This document shows positions 51,661 to 60,876 of a stretch of 64,000 bases of DNA, piece by piece. The translations under genes were made by a program, and so were the position numbers. Source of the stretch: Enterobacterales bacterium (GTDB taxonomy: Bacteria; Pseudomonadota; Gammaproteobacteria; Enterobacterales; Kangiellaceae); assembly GCA_030949565.1 (NCBI GenBank), contig JAUZSK010000087.1:1-64000 (forward strand), read 5' to 3'. The stretch's first letter is position 1. Every line of letters starts with the position of its first letter. The notes beneath the pieces are model-generated. The model made no database searches. It worked only from the letters and a program-made list of their open reading frames with translations, and was not told the origin of the DNA.

Positions 51661-52263
51661 ATGGCCAACTCTGCACTATTATCTCAATTAGTTGATGCTT
51701 TTCAATGCCTGCCAGGAGTAGGGGCTAAATCTGCACAGCGAATGGCCTATCATCTGCTTGATAAACAACGTCAAAAGGGCGCTCGTTTAGCGCAGTTGAT
51801 TACTGAATCCATGCAAATCATTCGTCATTGTCAATTTTGTCGTGACTATACAGAACAAGAAACCTGCATTATTTGTCTTAATAGCCAAAGAGATTCTAGA
51901 CTACTCTGCGTGGTTGAATCACCTTCTGACGTTGCGGCCGTTGAGTCCACCGCTAACTATAGCGGCAAATATTTTGTACTTCTGGGGCATATCTCACCAC
52001 TAGATGGCATCGGCCCACAAGAATTAGGAATGGATCTGCTTCAATTACAGTTGCAAAAAGGTGACATTGAGGAAGTTATTATAGCGACTTCATCCACCAT
52101 AGAAGGTGATGCAACGGCAAACTACATCCAGCATTTGAGCCAGAATATTAATAACGATATTCATGTTAGCCGATTGGCTCAAGGCGTTCCGGTGGGTGGG
52201 GAGTTAGGGTATTTGGATACTTCGACCCTGTCCTTGTCATTAGCCAACCGAAACAGGCTATAG
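51661..52263 (+). CDS. recR: Recombination protein RecR
   Basis: Loads RecA with RecF/RecO at gaps. 200 residues: N-terminal helix-hairpin-helix (FQCLPGVGAKSAQRMAYHLL), a four-Cys zinc finger (RHCQFCRDYTEQETCIICLN), a Toprim domain (LLCVVESPSDVAAVESTANY; HISPLDGIGPQELGMD) and the end LSRLAQGVPVGGELGYLDTS-like stretch. AGAGGATCCT precedes the ATG. Convergent with ansA after 14 bases. Confidence 0.97.
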   Translation: MANSALLSQLVDAFQCLPGVGAKSAQRMAYHLLDKQRQKGARLAQLITESMQIIRHCQFCRDYTEQETCIICLNSQRDSRLLCVVESPSDVAAVESTANYSGKYFVLLGHISPLDGIGPQELGMDLLQLQLQKGDIEEVIIATSSTIEGDATANYIQHLSQNINNDIHVSRLAQGVPVGGELGYLDTSTLSLSLANRNRL

Positions 52264-52277
52264 CCATAGATCATCGC

Positions 52278-53300
52278 TTAATTGCTAATACGTGTTAATT
52301 CGCCCTTTAAGCTAGTTTGCATTTTTTGTTTGATTGTTTGTAAGGAATAATCACTGCTGAGCAAATAACTCAGTTTAGTTAATGTGGCTTCAGGGGTCAT
52401 GTCATAGCCGCTGATAACGCCTACATTTTGCAGTTTTTGACCGGTTTCATAACTGCTCATATCGACTCCACCTTTTAAACACTGGGTACAATTGACGATA
52501 ATGACCCCTTGATCATTGGCTTCTTGCAAAAGTTGCAGAAAGGCCAAATTATTGCAGGGTGCATTGCCCATACCATAGGTCATCAATACCAAACCTTGAA
52601 TGCCCGATTTAAGAACAGCCTTCAACATGTCTGAAGAAAAGCCTGGAAATAAAGTAAGCACCACCACTTTAGGCTCTGATATTCGGTTGATCGATAACGG
52701 TTTGCGGGGTTCAGTCAGTAGTATATTTTGATTCACTTGAATACTGGAGCCGACTTTCACTAGTGCTGGAAAGTTAGGCGATTGAAACGCATGGAATCCG
52801 CTAGCATCGACCTTTCGTGTGCGGTTTCCTCGGTATAGTCGATTATGGAAGTAGAGGCTAACCTCTGGAATGTCATATTGGGAGGCCAATAAAATCGAGG
52901 TGATCAGATTATCACGGGCATCGGTACGCATTTGAGACCAAGGGATCTGAGAGCCAGTAACAATCACCGGTTTGCTCAAGTCTTCTAACATAAAGGACAA
53001 TGCTGATGCTGTGTAGGCCATGGTGTCGGTGCCATGCAGCACAATAAAACCATCAAAGTCCTGATAATGCGCTTTAATATCTTCCGAAATTTGATACCAA
53101 TCATTCGGCGTAATATTAGACGAGTCAATGATATTTTCATATTCATGAATATGAATTTCTGGCATATCTGGATAAGCCAGTTCAGGTAATCGACTGATTT
53201 GTTCGGTAAAATAACCGGACTCAGGAACAAAGCCCTTGCTGCTAGGTTTCATTCCAATGGTGCCGCCGGTATAAGCGATATACACTCGTTTACTAGTCAT
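52278..53300 (-). CDS. ansA: Type I L-asparaginase (cytoplasmic)
   Basis: L-asparagine to aspartate and ammonia. 340 residues, no signal peptide. Catalytic threonines are in YIAYTGGTIGMKPSSKGFVP and FIVLHGTDTMAYTASALSFM; substrate-binding TGSQIPWSQMRTDARDNLI and the C-terminal NCTQCLKGGVDMSSYETGQ segment identify the AnsA branch. 71 bases downstream of sppA on the same strand, possibly co-transcribed (sppA-ansA is a known pairing in gammaproteobacteria). Confidence 0.96.
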   Translation of the reverse strand: MTSKRVYIAYTGGTIGMKPSSKGFVPESGYFTEQISRLPELAYPDMPEIHIHEYENIIDSSNITPNDWYQISEDIKAHYQDFDGFIVLHGTDTMAYTASALSFMLEDLSKPVIVTGSQIPWSQMRTDARDNLITSILLASQYDIPEVSLYFHNRLYRGNRTRKVDASGFHAFQSPNFPALVKVGSSIQVNQNILLTEPRKPLSINRISEPKVVVLTLFPGFSSDMLKAVLKSGIQGLVLMTYGMGNAPCNNLAFLQLLQEANDQGVIIVNCTQCLKGGVDMSSYETGQKLQNVGVISGYDMTPEATLTKLSYLLSSDYSLQTIKQKMQTSLKGELTRISN

Positions 53301-53371
53301 TATTCGGTTCTTTTTAAGTCCAAAGCCGGTTTAAAATAACCATCTGCAATCCTTTGCGCGTTAATTTAATG

Positions 53372-55225
53372 CTAGTGGTTTTCGATACTACAAAAACAAT
53401 TGGCATAAGCATGGTTGGGATCATTCCAATCATCAATCATGTTAAGGCTTTCAGTAATTTGTCCAACAATGCGAGCTTTTAGACTACTTTTAGTGAAGCT
53501 GCTTTGTCTTTGCTGTGGTTGATTATCAAAGCTAGCTTGATTGAACAGTTCTTTTAGAAATTTTTCATTTTCAGATAGCTTTCGCTTAACTTTTAAAACT
53601 TTATAGTCTTCCAAGTTAGCTAATTTGGCGGCTGATTCTATCGCATCATTTAGTGTGCCTAATTTATCTACTAAACCGATTTCTAGCGCTTTAGCACCTG
53701 ACCAAACTCGGCCTTGTGCGATATTATCAACTTGTTCTATGGTCATGTCACGACCTTTAGCGACCAGTGACAAAAAGTTATCATAACCTGCGTTAATACT
53801 AGTTTGAATAATTTCTGCGACATCATCAGATAAGGGTAAACCGCCATCAATTGGATTAGAATACTTGGTTGTACCGACGCCATCTCTATAGATGCCAATT
53901 TTATTTAGTGGCTTTTCAAAAGTTGGGATCATGCCAAATATGCCAATAGAACCGGTAATGGTTGAAGGGCGAGCCCAAATTTCATCGGCTGTGGCTGAGA
54001 TCCAATAACCGCCAGATGCGGCCACATCTCCCATAGAAACTACCACTTTAATACCATCGGCTTGTGCCTGTACTAGTTCTTGACGAATCACTTCAGAAGC
54101 AAAAGCGCTTCCGCCGCCGCTATCCACACGTAAAACAATGGCTTTAACATGCTTGTTTTGGCGTGTTTTTCGGATTAACCGTGCCACTGTATCACCACCG
54201 ATAGTGCCTTCTTTGTGCTCACCATCTAATATGCTACCTTTGGCAGTAATAACCGCTACCTTGTCAGCATCTGGATCATTGTATTCAAGTGGTGATTTAA
54301 TGGCTTTTAAATATTGACGGTGAGTCATTGCTTTATAGCTTTTGCTATCCGAGTCTAAACCCACTAAATCAACCATTTTTTCACGAAACTCAATGCGTGT
54401 CAGTAGTTGATCCACCAATCCAGCATCCACCGCAATAGCGGCAGAGTTTCCATTACTGGCGATTAAGTTTTCTTTATAATTATTGATGTAACTGGCGATA
54501 TCATCGGAGGTAAGATTTCGCGCTTGGGCGATATCCTGCTGAAAACCTGTCCATAAGTCATTCATCCACTGGCGGTTAGCCTCTTTAGCCGCTTCAGACA
54601 TACTTTTGCGCATAAAGGGTTCAACCGCAGATTTGTATTTACCCACTTTAAACACATGAACATTAATTCCGATGTTATCTAAAAGGGGTTTAAAATAAGT
54701 ACCAATTCGAGCAAAACCGGTAATAAAAATACCACCTTGCGGACTCATAATAATCTCGTCGGCTTGTGCTGCTAAATAATATTGAGATTGTGAGAAGTTG
54801 TCGCCAAACGCGATCACTTTTTTACCGCTAGTTTTAAAATCTTGGATCGCATCGGCCAAATCTTGTAATTTAGTCACGCCAGAACCCCAAAGATAGTTGG
54901 TCGAAATCACTAAAGCGGTTATCCGCTTATCATCTTTTGCATTATCAATGGCTTCTATCAGATCATAGAGTAGCGTTTCTGGTATCTGCTCTTTGCCGGA
55001 AGCTTCTTGCATCGCTTGGTCCACCGGATCAACATAGGTTTTTTGCTCAACAATGACTCCGGTTGGCTGAAGAATCAAAGCAATCCCATCTTCTACCTTT
55101 GGTTTGTCATCTGCGCCAGCGATGGCCGCGATAAAAATAATCATAATGATGAAGAATATAACATTCAAAAATATTCTTCGGCTAAGGTCTATGCCGTACC
55201 ATAGTTTCTTAAAAAGTTTAGTCAT
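53372..55225 (-). CDS. sppA: Signal peptide peptidase SppA (67K type)
   Basis: Membrane-anchored serine protease degrading released signal peptides, 617 residues with duplicated S49 domains as in E. coli. N-terminal anchor RRIFLNVIFFIIMIIFIAAI. Catalytic Lys in HVFKVGKYKSAVEPFMRKSM, nucleophile Ser in VSMGDVAASGGYWISATADE, and VDSGGGSAFASEVIRQEL. Acts in the periplasm at the inner membrane. ATG 55225. The C-terminal tail ends with a Cys-rich ANCFCSIENH, not a family feature I know. Confidence 0.96.
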   Translation of the reverse strand: MTKLFKKLWYGIDLSRRIFLNVIFFIIMIIFIAAIAGADDKPKVEDGIALILQPTGVIVEQKTYVDPVDQAMQEASGKEQIPETLLYDLIEAIDNAKDDKRITALVISTNYLWGSGVTKLQDLADAIQDFKTSGKKVIAFGDNFSQSQYYLAAQADEIIMSPQGGIFITGFARIGTYFKPLLDNIGINVHVFKVGKYKSAVEPFMRKSMSEAAKEANRQWMNDLWTGFQQDIAQARNLTSDDIASYINNYKENLIASNGNSAAIAVDAGLVDQLLTRIEFREKMVDLVGLDSDSKSYKAMTHRQYLKAIKSPLEYNDPDADKVAVITAKGSILDGEHKEGTIGGDTVARLIRKTRQNKHVKAIVLRVDSGGGSAFASEVIRQELVQAQADGIKVVVSMGDVAASGGYWISATADEIWARPSTITGSIGIFGMIPTFEKPLNKIGIYRDGVGTTKYSNPIDGGLPLSDDVAEIIQTSINAGYDNFLSLVAKGRDMTIEQVDNIAQGRVWSGAKALEIGLVDKLGTLNDAIESAAKLANLEDYKVLKVKRKLSENEKFLKELFNQASFDNQPQQRQSSFTKSSLKARIVGQITESLNMIDDWNDPNHAYANCFCSIENH

Positions 55226-55539
55226 TGTATTCCCTAGAATATAAGTCGATTATTGACATTTGTATTTAGTAAATTCTGGAAAAGCCTAGCGCAACTAGCA
55301 AATAGCCGAAATTCTAGCTTCCTAGGATTTGTTGCTGCTTAGCTTATACCAAAGTTTATCAAAGTGTTAGCGAATATCCGTAAGAAAGTACTACAAGTAA
55401 AGGATATGAGCTTAACTTATTGTAATAATGGAGAAAAGTAACATTTATTAAAGTGTTAGTAAATCTTTCTTATTGCTATTCCGTTGAATTAATATAAAAT
55501 TGCATCCTTACATAACATGAAATCATAATAGGCTTGGCA
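55226..55539. other. Divergent intergenic region sppA / fadH
   Basis: About 310 bases carrying the two promoters. No palindrome matching a FadR or PsrA site stood out, and no gene or RNA is seen. Confidence 0.4.
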
Positions 55540-57593
55540 ATGACTGAATCCACACACAAAGTACCGAACGCCCATTTCCCAAAGCTATTTGAACCATTGC
55601 TGGTACATAATCATCGACTCAAGAATCGCGTGATCATGGGCTCTATGCATACTGGATTAGAAGAAAAACGTGGTGGATTTAAGCGCCTAGCTCAATATTT
55701 TAAAGAAAGAGTCGAAGGCGGCGTTGGTCTAATCGTTACTGGCGGCATTGCACCTAATTTTGCAGGGCGTGTGGCGCCCTTTGGCAGCCAATTAAGCTTT
55801 CCGTGGCAAGTGTCCAAACATCGTAAGGTTACCGATGCGGTACATGAGGCGGGTGGAAAAATAGCCATGCAAATATTGCACACAGGACGCTACGCGTATC
55901 ATCCTTTTTCAGTGGCACCTTCGGCTATTCAATCACCAATTACACCTTTTAAACCAAAAGCATTAACTCAGCGAGGCATTAACAAAACCATCAAGGATTT
56001 TGCTACCTGCGCCAAATTAGCTAAAAGAGCAGGTTATGATGGGGTTGAAGTGATGGGTTCAGAAGGCTATTTAATTAATGAGTTTATTGTCAAAAAAACC
56101 AATCATCGAGATGATCAATGGGGTGGTTCTTTCAAAAATCGAATTCGCTTTCCAATCGAAATCGTTAAAGCCGTGCGTGCGGCTACCGATAAAAATTTTA
56201 TTATCATCTATCGCTTGTCGATGCTCGATCTGGTTGATCAAGGCAGTAGCTGGGATGAGGTCGTTGAACTCGCCTTAGCTATCGAAGCTGCCGGCGCTTC
56301 AGTTATTAATACTGGTATTGGTTGGCATGAAGCCCGAATTCCGACCATTGTTACATCAGTCCCGCGAGCTAACTTTACTTGGGTCAGCAAACGATTAAAA
56401 CCACTGATTAAAATTCCCTTAATCACGACTAATCGAATTAACTCGCCAGAAGTCGCCGAACAAGTGCTCACTCGTGGTGATGCAGATATGGTGTCAATGG
56501 CTAGGCCGTTTTTAGCCGATGCTGATTTTATGAACAAAGCGCAGCAAGGTCGGAGTGATGAAATAAACACTTGCATCGGCTGCAATCAAGCCTGTTTGGA
56601 TCATGCTTTTGAAAATAAAATCGTCAGTTGTTTAGTTAATCCAAGAGCCTGCGAAGAAACATTACTCAACTTTGTTAAATCAACCAACCCCCAAAATATT
56701 GCTGTGGTTGGCGCGGGTCCGGCGGGTTGTGCTTTTTCAGTTTATGCCGCGCAAAGAGGACATCGAGTGACACTCTTTGAAGCTTCCGATCAGATAGGTG
56801 GTCAGCTTAATATCGCCAAGCAAATCCGGGTAAAGAAGAGTTTTATGAAACGCTGCGTTATTTTGAAGTCCAGTTAAAAAAATATCAAGTCAAAGTGGTG
56901 CTTAAACATCGTGTTGATGTTGATGACCCTGCGCTAAAAACCTTTGATCAACTAGTAGTTGCCACCGGTATCACTCCACGGGTACCGCAAATTGAAGGGA
57001 TCAATCATGACAAGGTAGTCGGTTATCGAGAGGTGTTAATGGGGCAGAAAGTCCTAGGGCAAAAAGTTGCCATTATTGGCGCTGGCGGTATTGGTTTTGA
57101 TGTGGCGGAATATTTAACCCATAGCCAGTCGTTAACGCTAGATCCTGTTGCTTGGAGCAAAGAATGGGGTGTTGATTTTGATTATCAAGCGAGGGGCGGT
57201 TTATTAGAAGCTACTGAAATTGAACCATCACCGCGCCAAGTGTATCTGCTACAGCGTAAATCCAGTAAATTAGGCAAGAACCTCGGTAAAACCTCAGGCT
57301 GGACCCATCGTTTAAGTTTGAAACATAAAAAAGTAGCAATGCTCAATAGTATCAGTTACCTAAAAATCGACGATCAAGGTTTACATATCGAGCGAGATGG
57401 AAAGACCGAATGTTTAGCCGTTGATCATATTGTTTTATGTTCTGGTCAAATGCCCAATGCTAGTCTATTTCAACAATTAGGCTCTAATCAACCTTTACTA
57501 AAAGTCCATTTAATCGGCGGTGCTGACGTTGCTGCAGAGTTGGATGCCAAGAGAGCGATCAGACAAGGGGCTCAATTAGCCGCTATTATCTAA
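55540..57593 (+). pseudogene. fadH: 2,4-dienoyl-CoA reductase (NADPH), frameshifted once
   Basis: Iron-sulfur flavoenzyme of unsaturated fatty-acid beta-oxidation, about 684 residues. OYE-like barrel: RVIMGSMHTGLEEKRGGFKR, IAMQILHTGRYAYHPF, GVEVMGSEGYLINEFIVKKT, INTGIGWHEARIPTI. 4Fe-4S Cys: INTCIGCNQACLDHAF with NPRAC after it. FAD motif NIAVVGAGPAGCAFSVYAAQ and NADPH motif KVAIIGAGGIGFDVAEYL. The break is at CC 56826-56827; one more C gives NIAKQIPGKEEFYETLRYFE, identical in layout to E. coli FadH. ATG 55540 follows family alignment (TTG 55534 is in frame). Confidence 0.95.
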
Positions 57594-57781
57594 TCATAAA
57601 TCACTATTTTTTGTTTGCGAAGCCCTAAAATAGTGACTTTGTGCGCTAAAGTAGCGAATTAGTTCAATAATTCGCTGCAAATTAGCTAATTTCTAAGATA
57701 AACCAATAACAACTGCTATATTTAGTCTATCGATAGGAAAGCCCTTCCTAGTTACCTTGTTTTTATCGTTGGAGTGTATTG

Positions 57782-58120
57782 ATGCTGTTGCACAACGGGT
57801 TTATTGGAAAAATTGAGTATGATGACCGACGTGACCTAATCACAGGTGAGGTGGTTAATGCGCGAGATCTGTTAGAATTTTATGGCGCTGATGCACGTGA
57901 GGTAAGAAAGAGTTTTATCAAATGTGTGGATGACTATTGTAGTCTTCATCAAAATCCTCAAGAGCAAGAGTCCATCCCCTTTATAGGTAACTATTCCATC
58001 AGCTTAACCGCGGATAAACAAAATCGAGTAATGCGAGAGGCCAAGCGAGAGGGTACCAGTATGGAAGTCTGGCTTAACCGACGCATGAATGAGCACCTAG
58101 ATGAGTATTTTACTGATTAG
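57782..58120 (+). CDS. HicB-like antitoxin-family protein without an adjacent HicA
   Basis: A 112-residue protein. The N-terminal half (GFIGKIEYDDRRDLITGEVV then ARDLLEFYGADAREVRKSF, VDDYCSLHQ) has the partly degraded RNase-H-like HicB fold. The C-terminal part (SLTADKQNRVMREAKREGTS, MEVWLNRRMNEHL) looks like an Arc/CopG or HicB-type ribbon-helix-helix. ATG 57782 has GGAG seven bases upstream. The 190 bases before and 226 after do not encode a HicA-sized dsRNA-binding-like toxin that I can see. An orphan regulator or antitoxin relic is likely. Confidence 0.75.
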   Translation: MLLHNGFIGKIEYDDRRDLITGEVVNARDLLEFYGADAREVRKSFIKCVDDYCSLHQNPQEQESIPFIGNYSISLTADKQNRVMREAKREGTSMEVWLNRRMNEHLDEYFTD

Positions 58121-58346
58121 CGTGTTTCCTAAGTTGTCCCAAACCTCTTAAGTCTAAGGCTCATAGCAGACTATACTTTGCTTCTATTGTGCCTACTTTA
58201 TATTTCTTGGATTCAGGTTTGTTTAGAGTCTTGTCTATTTTAAAGACTCTTCTATTTTAGACTAGCATCAAAAAATAGGTCGCTTGTTGCATCCAATTCT
58301 AGGATAATTAGCACTCGTATTAGCTGTTTCTAAACAGAGCCCCTCA

Positions 58347-59297
58347 TTGAACGAATTCGATAAAGTACAGTTCTGGACCATTGAAAAAGACTATTCTGGT
58401 CAGCGTATTGATAACTACTTAATCAGTCATCTTAAAGGTGTGCCCAAAAGTCGCATCTATCGCATTATCCGTAAAGGTGAAGTTCGTGTTAACAAGGGGC
58501 GAGTCAAAGCGGAATACAAACTCACACATAATGACATCCTACGCATTCCTCCGATCCGCGTGGCGGAAAAAGAACCCGCCAAGGACATTAGCCAGTTTAG
58601 CCAAGTTAAGCAAATAGAAGCCTCCATTGTGTTTGAAAGTAATCAATTTATGGTGATCAATAAACCTTCGGGTATTGCGGTTCACGGCGGAAGTGGAATT
58701 TCTTTTGGGGTGATTGAAGCGATTAGAGCGCTGCGCCCTAAAGAAAAGTTTTTGGAGCTAGTACACCGAATCGATCGTGATACCTCTGGTTGTCTATTAA
58801 TAGCCAAAAGACGAACCTATTTGATCCATTTCCAAAATCAACTACGTCATCGTAAAATGAATAAAGAGTACGTGGCGTTAGTCAACGGCCACTGGCCAAA
58901 AGCTACGAGTCGTGTTGATCAAGCGCTTAAAAAAACAGAAAGAGCGAGTGGTGAAAGAGTGGTGTTGGTTGATACCGAAGGTAAAGCCTCTAAAACCAAT
59001 TTTGAAATTATTAAATCCTTCGCTCAGCATACTTTAGTCCGAGCCAAGCCAGTGACCGGACGTACCCATCAAATTAGAGTGCATGCGAAATACGTTGGCT
59101 GTCCGTTATTAGGTGATGACAAGTACAGTGATACTCAAGCTGATCGCGTGATATTGTCACAATTAAAGCTAAAAAGCTTTTTATTGCATGCGCAAAAACT
59201 AAGATTCACTCTGCCTGAGGATGAACAGGTGATGCAGATTGAAGCGCCGTTACCGGCACAATTTAAACGAATTATTAAAATGCTGGGTAACGAATAG
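58347..59297 (+). CDS. rluC: 23S rRNA pseudouridine synthase RluC
   Basis: Modifies U955, U2504 and U2580 in E. coli. 316 residues: S4 domain (QRIDNYLISHLKGVPKSRIY; RKGEVRVNKGRVKAEYKL), catalytic Asp in LVHRIDRDTSGCLLIAKRR, and GRTHQIRVHAKYVGCPLLGD. The start is TTG 58347 (no ATG in the aligned region; AGAG upstream). The rluC ... maf order, though with a DMT transporter gene inserted, is that of the E. coli yceC-yceF neighbourhood. Confidence 0.95.
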   Translation: MNEFDKVQFWTIEKDYSGQRIDNYLISHLKGVPKSRIYRIIRKGEVRVNKGRVKAEYKLTHNDILRIPPIRVAEKEPAKDISQFSQVKQIEASIVFESNQFMVINKPSGIAVHGGSGISFGVIEAIRALRPKEKFLELVHRIDRDTSGCLLIAKRRTYLIHFQNQLRHRKMNKEYVALVNGHWPKATSRVDQALKKTERASGERVVLVDTEGKASKTNFEIIKSFAQHTLVRAKPVTGRTHQIRVHAKYVGCPLLGDDKYSDTQADRVILSQLKLKSFLLHAQKLRFTLPEDEQVMQIEAPLPAQFKRIIKMLGNE

Positions 59298-59306
59298 AAG
59301 AATTCC

Positions 59307-60242
59307 ATGAATCCAAAATACTTCGCTGCACTTAAACTTCTATCGACCATGTTTTTAGTCGCAGTGGTTCTTACCTTTGCTAAAAAGGCGTTATCGCAGG
59401 TTCATTTTTTTACTTTTATTTGGCTGCAAATGGTTTTTGCCTGCAGCGGTATTCTTGTCTACTATCTTTTTTTAACACCCACGACTCATGCTGCAGCAAA
59501 AGGGCAGAATAAACTACAGGCTTTGCTTACCTTAATCAGGCAAAAGCGACATCGAAAAGCGCTGATGCTTATTTTAGTGGTCGGCTTTTTGAACTACTTG
59601 ATGATCCGCTGGTTAGCCATTTTCGCATTGCAGTATCTACCGGTAACAACCCATGCTTATTTAACCAATTATGTGGCACTGGTGACCATGTTTTTTAGCG
59701 CGATTTTTGTTAAGGAATTTCCTAACGCTAAACAATGGTTGGGTGCGTTAATTGCCATACTTGGACTATGGAGCTATTTTAAATCCGCGCCAAAAGCCGA
59801 GGAACTGATTGGTATTGTAGCCGTGGCATTAACCGTTATTGGACTGGCAACCACCAATATTTTACTCAGAAAACTGCATTTGCTGTCTAACAATCCCTTT
59901 AACCATGCACAAATTGCAGTAATAGCCATCTGTACCGGTGGCATTCCTTTAATATTGATCGGTTTAATGATTGATATTCCCGTTACATCGATCAGTGTTG
60001 AAAATTGGGTAATTATCGCACTGAATGGATTGATCGCCAATGCACTGATTATGCTGGTTTTTAGCCAAGCCATGCAGCATTTAAAAGCCTATGAAGCCAG
60101 TTTGCTCGCTATGTCGGCAGTGGTGTTTATTGCGCTGTTGGCGGTACCCATACTTGAACAAGTGTTAGTCTTTAGTCAAATGATTGGTATTGCATTGATG
60201 ATTACTGGCATTGCGCTAGTGCAGCGTTATTCTTCATCTTAG
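59307..60242 (+). CDS. DMT-superfamily (EamA) transporter
   Basis: Inner-membrane protein of 311 residues with ten hydrophobic segments in two five-helix halves. It has the EamA pattern: FAKKALSQVHFFTFIWLQMV, LQYLPVTTHAYLTNYVALVT, FVKEFPNAKQWLGALIAILG, then in the second half YEASLLAMSAVVFIALLAVP. The substrate is unknown; relatives export amino acids or metabolites. 9 bases after rluC, so probably co-transcribed, and convergent with maf after 5 bases. Confidence 0.85.
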   Translation: MNPKYFAALKLLSTMFLVAVVLTFAKKALSQVHFFTFIWLQMVFACSGILVYYLFLTPTTHAAAKGQNKLQALLTLIRQKRHRKALMLILVVGFLNYLMIRWLAIFALQYLPVTTHAYLTNYVALVTMFFSAIFVKEFPNAKQWLGALIAILGLWSYFKSAPKAEELIGIVAVALTVIGLATTNILLRKLHLLSNNPFNHAQIAVIAICTGGIPLILIGLMIDIPVTSISVENWVIIALNGLIANALIMLVFSQAMQHLKAYEASLLAMSAVVFIALLAVPILEQVLVFSQMIGIALMITGIALVQRYSSS

Positions 60243-60247
60243 CCAGT

Positions 60248-60856
60248 TTATTGGTCTAGTTTATCAGCAGCTTGATTTTGGATATGCTGATTAACCTGTT
60301 TTAACATTCGATTAAGGGTAATCAATGGCAAACCTTGTAGACTCGTTGGATCATCACTTTTAATGCTCTCAAATAACCGAATACCATAGCTTTCTACTTT
60401 AAAGCTACCGGCACAATCATAGGGTTTATCAAGTTTTAAATATTGCGCGATACTGTCTTCGCTTAATTGAAGAAAGCGTAAATCCACCTGTGATAGCGCC
60501 GATAGCATCAATTGTGAAGTTTGATGAATGACACAAACCGATGTAATAAATAGCGCCTGTTTGCCAGAGCAAAAACTCAATTGCTGTAAGGCTTTTTCAT
60601 AACAGCCTGGTTTTCCCAATAGTATGCCATCACAAATAGCCACTTGATCAGCGCCAATAACAATGGCGTTAGGTTGCTGCTGAGCTATTTTTTCGGCTTT
60701 TGCCTGAGCTAGTCGTTTAGTGAGTTGTTGCACTGATTCATTGGTTAGCGGCGTTTCATCTATGTCTGGGCTTAGCCCATCAAACTCACTGACAATCTGT
60801 TTTAGTAACGCCTTTCGATAGACTGAGCTACTAGCGAGAATGATCTTTGCTTGCAT
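60248..60856 (-). CDS. yceF: Maf-family nucleotide pyrophosphatase (YceF type)
   Basis: House-cleaning NTP pyrophosphatase, 202 residues. Maf motifs: KIILASSSVYRKALLKQI, DIDETPLTNES, NAIVIGADQVAICDGILLGK, YDCAGSFKVESYGIRLFESI, and SDDPTSLQGLPLITLNRML. E. coli YceF prefers 7-methyl-GTP. Lies 20 bases after the ABC exporter gene in the same direction, and back-to-back near yceD/rpmF as in other gammaproteobacteria. Confidence 0.94.
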   Translation of the reverse strand: MQAKIILASSSVYRKALLKQIVSEFDGLSPDIDETPLTNESVQQLTKRLAQAKAEKIAQQQPNAIVIGADQVAICDGILLGKPGCYEKALQQLSFCSGKQALFITSVCVIHQTSQLMLSALSQVDLRFLQLSEDSIAQYLKLDKPYDCAGSFKVESYGIRLFESIKSDDPTSLQGLPLITLNRMLKQVNQHIQNQAADKLDQ

Positions 60857-60876
60857 GGCGAATAATCCTTTGCTTA

